Assembly: GCA_025350885.1 (NCBI GenBank)
Contig: JANXXA010000519.1
Span: 1 to 9,251 of the forward strand
Reading direction: 5' to 3'
Origin: Phenylobacterium sp.
GTDB lineage: Bacteria; Pseudomonadota; Alphaproteobacteria; Caulobacterales; Caulobacteraceae
Length of the DNA: 9,251 nt
The notes under the pieces were generated by a model. That model made no database searches. It was not told the DNA's origin and was given only the letters and a program-made list of their open reading frames with translations. The position numbers were made by a program, and so were the translations under genes. The stretch's first letter is position 1; every line of letters begins with the position of its first letter. Shown here one piece after another: positions 5,311 to 9,251 of the stretch.

Positions 5311-7449
5311 CTATTGCGCCGCCAGCACCGCCAGCAACAGCAGGGCGACGATGTTGGTGATCTTGATCATCGGGTTCACCGCGGGACCTGACGTGTCCTT
5401 GTAGGGGTCGCCGACAGTGTCGCCCGTCACAGCGGCCTTGTGAGCGTCCGAGCCCTTGCCGTGCAGCACGCCGGCCGCATCGGTGAAGCCTTCCTCGATC
5501 ACCTTCTTGGCGTTGTCCCACGCGCCGCCGCCCGAGGTCATCGAGATGGCCACGAACAGGCCGGTGACGATCACCCCCATCAGCATGGCGCCGACGCAGG
5601 CAAATGCGTCGACCTTGCCGGCGATGGCGTTGATGACGAAGAACAGCGCGATCGGCGAGACCACCGGAAGCAGCGACGGGATGATCATTTCCCGGATCGC
5701 CGCCTTGGTCAGGATGTCCACCGCGCGGCCATACTCCGGCTTCACCTCACCGGTCATGATGCCCGGGTTCTCGCGGAACTGCCGGCGGACCTCGACCACC
5801 ACCGACTGGGCGGCGCGGCCCACGGCGGTCATCGACATGCCGCCGAACAGAAACGGCAAGAGGCCGCCGAACAGCAGGCCGACCACAACGTAGGGGTTGG
5901 AAAGGTCGAAGGCCACGGCGCCGACGCCGTCGAAGAACGAGCCCGGCGTCGCGGTGGCGACGAAGTGCTTGAGGTCTTCGGTATAGGCCGCGAACAGCAC
6001 CAGCGCGCCCAGGCCGGCCGAGCCGATGGCATAGCCCTTGGTCACCGCCTTGGTGGTGTTGCCTACCGCGTCGAGCGCATCGGTGGTCACCCGGACTTCC
6101 GGAGGAAGACCGGCCATCTCGGCGATCCCGCCGGCGTTGTCGGTGACCGGACCGAAGGCGTCCAGCGCGACCACGAAGCCCGCCAGCGACAACATGGCGG
6201 TGGTGGCGATGGCGATGCCATAGAGGCCCGCCAGATTGTAGGTGACGATGATCCCGACGATGATCACCAGGGCCGGGGCCGCGGTGGATTCAAGGCTCAT
6301 GGCCAGGCCCTGGATGACGTTGGTGCCGTGGCCGGACACCGAGGCCTGGGCCACCGACTTCACCGGGCGGAAGTTGGTCCCGGTGTAGTATTCGGTGATC
6401 ATCACGATCAGGGCGGTGATCACCAGGCCGGCGATGGCGCAATAGAACAGTGACATCGCGCTGAACGTCTTGGCCCCCACAGTCAGATCCTGGGTCACCA
6501 GCGAGGGGATCAGGAAAAAGAGCGCGATCGCCGACAGCACGCCGGTGACGATCAGACCCTGGTAGAGCGCGCCCATGATCGAGCCCGACTTGCCCAGCCG
6601 GACCGCGAAGGTGCCGATGATCGAGGTCAGGATACAGACGCCGCAGATCGCCAGCGGCAGCATCATCAGATTGCCCAGCAGCGCCGAGGACCCGAAGAAG
6701 ATCGCCGCCAGGACCATGGTCGCAACCGTGGTCACCGCATAGGTCTCGAACAGATCGGCGGCCATGCCGGCGCAGTCGCCGACATTGTCGCCGACATTGT
6801 CGGCGATGGTCGCGGCATTGCGCGGGTCGTCCTCGGGGATGCCGGCTTCGAGCTTGCCGACCAGATCGCCGCCCACGTCGGCGCCCTTGGTGAAGATCCC
6901 GCCGCCCAGACGGGCGAAGATCGAGATCAGCGAGGCCCCGAAGCCCAGGCAGGTGAGCCCCGTGACCACCGCGCGATTGTCAGCGGCGTAGCCCAGCGGC
7001 CCGGTCAGCACCGCATAGTAGCCGGCGACCCCGATCAGGGCGAAGCCCGCCACCAGCAGGCCGGTGATGGCGCCGGAGGTGAAGGCCATCTTCAGGCCCC
7101 GGGCCAGGCTTTCGGAAGACGCCTGGGCGGTCCGCACGTTGGCGCGGACCGAGATCAGCATCCCGGCGAACCCGGCGGCGCCGGACAGCACCGCGCCGAT
7201 CAGGAAGCCGACCGGCTGTTCCCAGCTGTGAAACAGCACAGCCAGGGCGACCAGCACCACGGCGCCGACGATGGCGATGGCGGTGTATTGCCGCTTCAGA
7301 TAGGCCTGCGCGCCCTCCTGGATGGCGGCGGCGATCTCTTGCATCCGGGCGTTACCGGGCGAGGCCCGAAGCAGCGTCGCGGTCTGCACGGCGCCGTACA
7401 GCACGGCCAAAAGCCCTGCCCCGACCACCAGCATCAGTATGGAATTCAT
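5311..7449 (-). CDS. hppA: Membrane-bound proton-translocating pyrophosphatase (K+-independent type)
   Basis: A 712-residue polytopic inner-membrane enzyme that couples hydrolysis of pyrophosphate to proton export. Substrate-site motifs are intact: [20 protein letters not shown] (182-201), [19 protein letters not shown] (207-225), [12 protein letters not shown] (352-363), DNAGGIAEM (437-445) and the C-terminal [19 protein letters not shown] (671-689). In [10 protein letters not shown] (463-472), Lys467 and Thr470 occupy the two positions that distinguish the K+-independent class from K+-dependent enzymes, which carry Ala there. Many long hydrophobic segments agree with about 16 membrane helices. 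The length is normal. The start at 7447-7449 is backed by AAAGGGG about 10 bases upstream. It appears to be a single-gene unit with its own terminator. Confidence 0.97.
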   Translation of the reverse strand: MNSILMLVVGAGLLAVLYGAVQTATLLRASPGNARMQEIAAAIQEGAQAYLKRQYTAIAIVGAVVLVALAVLFHSWEQPVGFLIGAVLSGAAGFAGMLISVRANVRTAQASSESLARGLKMAFTSGAITGLLVAGFALIGVAGYYAVLTGPLGYAADNRAVVTGLTCLGFGASLISIFARLGGGIFTKGADVGGDLVGKLEAGIPEDDPRNAATIADNVGDNVGDCAGMAADLFETYAVTTVATMVLAAIFFGSSALLGNLMMLPLAICGVCILTSIIGTFAVRLGKSGSIMGALYQGLIVTGVLSAIALFFLIPSLVTQDLTVGAKTFSAMSLFYCAIAGLVITALIVMITEYYTGTNFRPVKSVAQASVSGHGTNVIQGLAMSLESTAAPALVIIVGIIVTYNLAGLYGIAIATTAMLSLAGFVVALDAFGPVTDNAGGIAEMAGLPPEVRVTTDALDAVGNTTKAVTKGYAIGSAGLGALVLFAAYTEDLKHFVATATPGSFFDGVGAVAFDLSNPYVVVGLLFGGLLPFLFGGMSMTAVGRAAQSVVVEVRRQFRENPGIMTGEVKPEYGRAVDILTKAAIREMIIPSLLPVVSPIALFFVINAIAGKVDAFACVGAMLMGVIVTGLFVAISMTSGGGAWDNAKKVIEEGFTDAAGVLHGKGSDAHKAAVTGDTVGDPYKDTSGPAVNPMIKITNIVALLLLAVLAAQ

Positions 7450-7481
7450 TTCGAGCGCACCCCTTTACGATCGCGCGGAGG

Positions 7482-7518
7482 GGGAACGACGGCCGCCGTG
7501 CGGCCGCATCGGGTTCCC
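7482..7518. promoter_or_regulatory. Hairpin in the hppA upstream region
   Basis: CGGCCGC (7490-7496), loop CGT, GCGGCCG (7500-7506) is a perfect 7-bp stem, enclosed with small internal bulges by GGGAAC (7482-7487) and GTTCCC (7513-7518). It lies 33-69 bases before the hppA start. It would be in the hppA leader RNA, or act as the end of the upstream minus-strand transcript. There is no T-run. A second hairpin (GCGCT/AGCGC, within 7541-7563) lies between it and the upstream gene. No known riboswitch is recognised. Confidence 0.35.
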
Positions 7519-7623
7519 AGCCCCATGTTTGCCCCGAGACGGGCGCGCTCTCATAGCGCCCCGAACAAGGGGGCGGAAAGTGCCAAACTTGGCCCGCGGG
7601 CGCAACCTGCTCCGCGAAGGGGT

Positions 7624-8064
7624 TCAGAGATGGTCCGCGGGCAGCGGTCTGGGCGGCATCACGCGCCGTTGCGGGCTCTGCGAATTCACCACGACGGAGC
7701 TGATCGCGCCCGGCCCGGCAATGCCGACGGCGTCGCGCAGCAGTGCGGCCTTCAGCTTCACCTCATCGACTTTTTGCCAGTCGTCGGCGAGGACGAAGGG
7801 CGTCTTGTGGCCATCGCGAACCAGGGCGTCGCGGAAGGCTGGCTCCTTGTCGCGCAGCCGCTGCAGATCGGCGCCGCGCGCCAGGTTGAGGCGCACATAG
7901 ACGAAGACATAGTTGACCAGACGGCCCTGAACGACGATCGGCAGGCCCACCGGTTGCAGGTCGAGATATTGGCCCACCTGCGACATTGCGGGGCTTTCCG
8001 CAGTGTGGGCAGCGCCGGCCGCCAGCAACAATGGCGCAGCAAGTATCGCGAGGCGTCTGAGCAT
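7624..8064 (-). CDS. Exported protein of unknown function, faintly FliL-like
   Basis: I do not recognise a named family with certainty. The 146-residue product begins with a Sec-type signal (MLRRLAILAAPLLLAAGAA, cleavage likely near Ala18 or Ala22), so it is probably periplasmic. The mature part, YLDLQPVGLPIVVQGRLVNYVFVYVRLNL (33-61) then LRDKEPAFRDALVR (70-83) and VDEVKLKAALL (99-109), has the order seen in FliL-type domains: two strands with a central 'nY.fv.v.l.l', then a 'eP.lRDall' helix, then a final strand. FliL normally has a membrane anchor rather than a cleaved signal, so this is only a loose resemblance. A Pro/Arg-rich tail ends the protein. It is divergent from the aspartic protease gene and upstream of hppA by 174 bases. 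Confidence 0.75.
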   Translation of the reverse strand: MLRRLAILAAPLLLAAGAAHTAESPAMSQVGQYLDLQPVGLPIVVQGRLVNYVFVYVRLNLARGADLQRLRDKEPAFRDALVRDGHKTPFVLADDWQKVDEVKLKAALLRDAVGIAGPGAISSVVVNSQSPQRRVMPPRPLPADHL

Positions 8065-8101
8065 TTTTCCAGACTAGTCGGCCTCTGGTTTCCACAAGGT
8101 T

Positions 8102-8141
8102 GCGCCGCCGTGACCGCGACGGCGCGAGGTGATAATGTCAA
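8102..8141. promoter_or_regulatory. Candidate divergent promoter and operator region
   Basis: In the 105-base divergent gap, GATAAT at 8131-8136 is a strong -10-like box for the plus-strand protease gene, 34 bases before its start; GTGACC at 8110-8115 is a possible but closely spaced -35. On the minus strand TTGACA (complement of 8136-8141) is a perfect -35 for the exported-protein gene, though no good -10 follows. An imperfect 10-bp inverted repeat (8102-8111 with 8116-8125, 8 of 10 positions) overlaps both and could be an operator. The call rests on motif resemblance and position only. Confidence 0.35.
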
Positions 8142-8169
8142 GCCATGCGAACAGGGTGGGCATCAGGCG

Positions 8170-9162
8170 ATGAAACTCCCGACTCGACGACAGGCCGCAG
8201 CAGGACTGTTCTTGACCGCCGGCATGGGCGCCCCGCTGGCTCGCGCCTGCGCGCAGGCCGCCCCGCTGGAGCCCGGCGTCGAGCAGCCGATCACTGCCGA
8301 TGAACCGGCGACGCAGATCAGTACCGGCCGCGACCGCTATGAACACATGCTGGCTCCTGTCAGCGTCAATGGTCAGGGTCCGTTCCAGTTTCTGATCGAC
8401 ACCGGGGCCAACGCGTCCTGCGTCTCGCGCGACCTCGCTCAGCGCCTGTCCCTCACGGCGTTGACGCCCGGCCAGGTCCACACCGCGGTCGGCGTCCGCG
8501 AACGCCCCAACGTGTTGATCGAACACCTGCGGGTCGGTGATCGCAGCCGCAGGGGCGTCCACGCCCCCGCCATGCCGTTCGGCAAGGGTGTCGATGGCGT
8601 GCTGGGCGTCGACTGGCTGAAGGGCCAGCGCCTTGAGCTGGGCTTCAAAGCCAGGCGCCTGGCCATCACGCGCTCCCGAGCCGAGGCCTCCGGCGAGGGC
8701 GCCGTAATCGTTCCCGCCCGTCGGCGGCTTGGCCAGTTGACGATCGTTGACGCCGATCTCAGCGGCCAGCGAATCAACGCGATGATCGACTCCGGGTCGC
8801 AGGCGACCATCTGCAATGCGGCCCTGCGCGATCTGGTGAGCGCGGGCGAGCGCCGACACGCCGGCGCCTCGACGACGCGCCCGATAACCCTGGAAACCCT
8901 GGCGGGCGAGTCCTTCGAAGGTGAGCTGATCTACCTGCCGTTCATGCGGTTGGGCGGTCTGCAGCTGGGCAATGTTCCGGTGGTCTACGCCGACATGCAC
9001 ATCTTCGACCTCTGGGACCTCAAGGCCGCGCCGGCCGTCGTGCTCGGCATGGATCTGTTGACCCAGTTCGACAGCGTCGCGCTGGACTTCGGCCGTTCAC
9101 AGGTTCGCTTCGATATCAGCCAGGCATCGCCCCAGCCGATGAAACCCGTTGGCGCGACCTGA
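8170..9162 (+). CDS. Exported two-lobed retropepsin-like aspartic protease
   Basis: A 330-residue protein starting at ATG 8170. The N-terminus (TRRQAAAGLFLTAGMGAPLARACAQA, 5-30) is a twin-arginine-like export signal with cleavage probable after AQA (residue 30). Two similar aspartyl protease domains follow. The first has FLIDTGANAS with Asp77 and its hydrophobic-Gly partner GVLGVDWL (143-150). The second has AMIDSGSQAT with Asp207 and its partner VVLGMDLL (290-297). Both active-site aspartates and both Gly motifs are present, so one chain can build a complete pepsin-like active site. The substrate is unknown. The frame stays open far upstream (to 7228), but that extension lies antisense to hppA and the exported-protein gene, and the signal peptide marks the true start. 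An AGGG 13 bases upstream is a modest ribosome site. Confidence 0.88.
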   Translation: MKLPTRRQAAAGLFLTAGMGAPLARACAQAAPLEPGVEQPITADEPATQISTGRDRYEHMLAPVSVNGQGPFQFLIDTGANASCVSRDLAQRLSLTALTPGQVHTAVGVRERPNVLIEHLRVGDRSRRGVHAPAMPFGKGVDGVLGVDWLKGQRLELGFKARRLAITRSRAEASGEGAVIVPARRRLGQLTIVDADLSGQRINAMIDSGSQATICNAALRDLVSAGERRHAGASTTRPITLETLAGESFEGELIYLPFMRLGGLQLGNVPVVYADMHIFDLWDLKAAPAVVLGMDLLTQFDSVALDFGRSQVRFDISQASPQPMKPVGAT

Positions 9163-9169
9163 CCTTCGA

Positions 9170-9251
9170 CTACTTCGGTCGCCGGAAGGGTTTGCCGCCC
9201 TTTAGCCTGGCTCCATCTGGCTTGGCTCCAGGCGGTCGCGGGCCTGAGGGC
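9170..9251 (-). CDS. Possible C-terminal end of a convergent gene (runs off the right edge)
   Basis: In one minus-strand frame 26 codons lead from the edge to a TAG at 9170-9172, encoding a Pro/Gly/Arg/Lys-rich end that closes with LKGGKPFRRPK. Basic, Pro/Gly-rich tails of this kind are common at the C-termini of RNA-modifying or RNA-binding proteins such as pseudouridine synthases and DEAD-box helicases, but 26 residues cannot decide. The frame would be convergent with the protease gene, its stop 7 bases from the protease stop. Other frames are also open for short distances, so this could be chance. Confidence 0.4.
   Translation of the reverse strand, partial: PSGPRPPGAKPDGARLKGGKPFRRPK

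Noticed and set aside
5440..6453. A 337-codon plus-strand frame opposite hppA
   Set aside because: His/Asp/Arg-rich antisense shadow of a long membrane protein gene; no recognisable domain.
7228..8169. In-frame upstream extension of the aspartic protease to a 644-residue protein
   Set aside because: It runs antisense through the start of hppA and the exported-protein gene; an open high-GC antisense frame is common, and an export signal begins exactly at 8170.
8074..9000. A 308-codon minus-strand frame opposite the aspartic protease
   Set aside because: Antisense shadow; the plus strand carries both complete Asp-Thr/Ser-Gly motifs and a signal peptide.
1..9251. CRISPR array, toxin-antitoxin pair, defence genes or transposase
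   Set aside because: No regularly spaced direct repeats, and no recognisable proteins of these kinds in any frame within the window.

Overview
The window looks like chromosomal DNA of a high-GC alphaproteobacterium, most likely Caulobacterales (Caulobacter/Phenylobacterium-like). This rests on the general character of the encoded proteins and on the gene order bc1 chaperone - DUF177 - plsX - fabH - ihfA - merR next to a tRNA-Pro. The genus is inferred; no search was run.

Left edge (1-602). Bases 1-270 are visibly poorer in G+C than the rest and hold at most the tail of an unidentified reading frame. They end at the 3' two-thirds of a tRNA-Pro(GGG) gene (about 272-325) that has no matching 5' acceptor or D arm. 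This is the arrangement left at the distal end of an element integrated into a tRNA gene, so the DNA to the left is probably the end of a genomic island or prophage and everything to the right is host backbone. Between this fragment and the first core gene lies a long palindromic intergenic element (426-569). It is nested inside a second, perfect 16-bp inverted repeat (385-400 / 582-597).

Core operon (603-4581, minus strand). In transcription order: a ubiquinol-cytochrome c (bc1) assembly chaperone, a DUF177/YceD protein, plsX, fabH, ihfA and a MerR-family regulator. Two junctions are 4-bp stop/start overlaps. PlsX and FabH link phospholipid acyl supply to the start of fatty acid synthesis. 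IHF-alpha is a nucleoid protein. The MerR regulator has no cysteines and so is unlikely to sense metals through thiols.

Divergent from that operon is a BamE/SmpA-type outer-membrane lipoprotein (4687-5190, plus). After a short gap with a REP-like hairpin and a good terminator comes hppA (5311-7449, minus), a proton-pumping membrane pyrophosphatase with the K+-independent Lys/Thr signature.

Right part. An exported small protein of unknown function with a faint FliL-like pattern (7624-8064, minus) is divergent from a secreted two-lobed retropepsin-like aspartic protease with a Tat-like signal (8170-9162, plus). The last 82 bases may hold the C-terminal end of a convergent gene entering from the right.

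Most of the window is conserved housekeeping sequence. The least explained parts are the tRNA fragment and the DNA to its left, the nested palindromes at 385-597, and the exported-protein/aspartic-protease pair.
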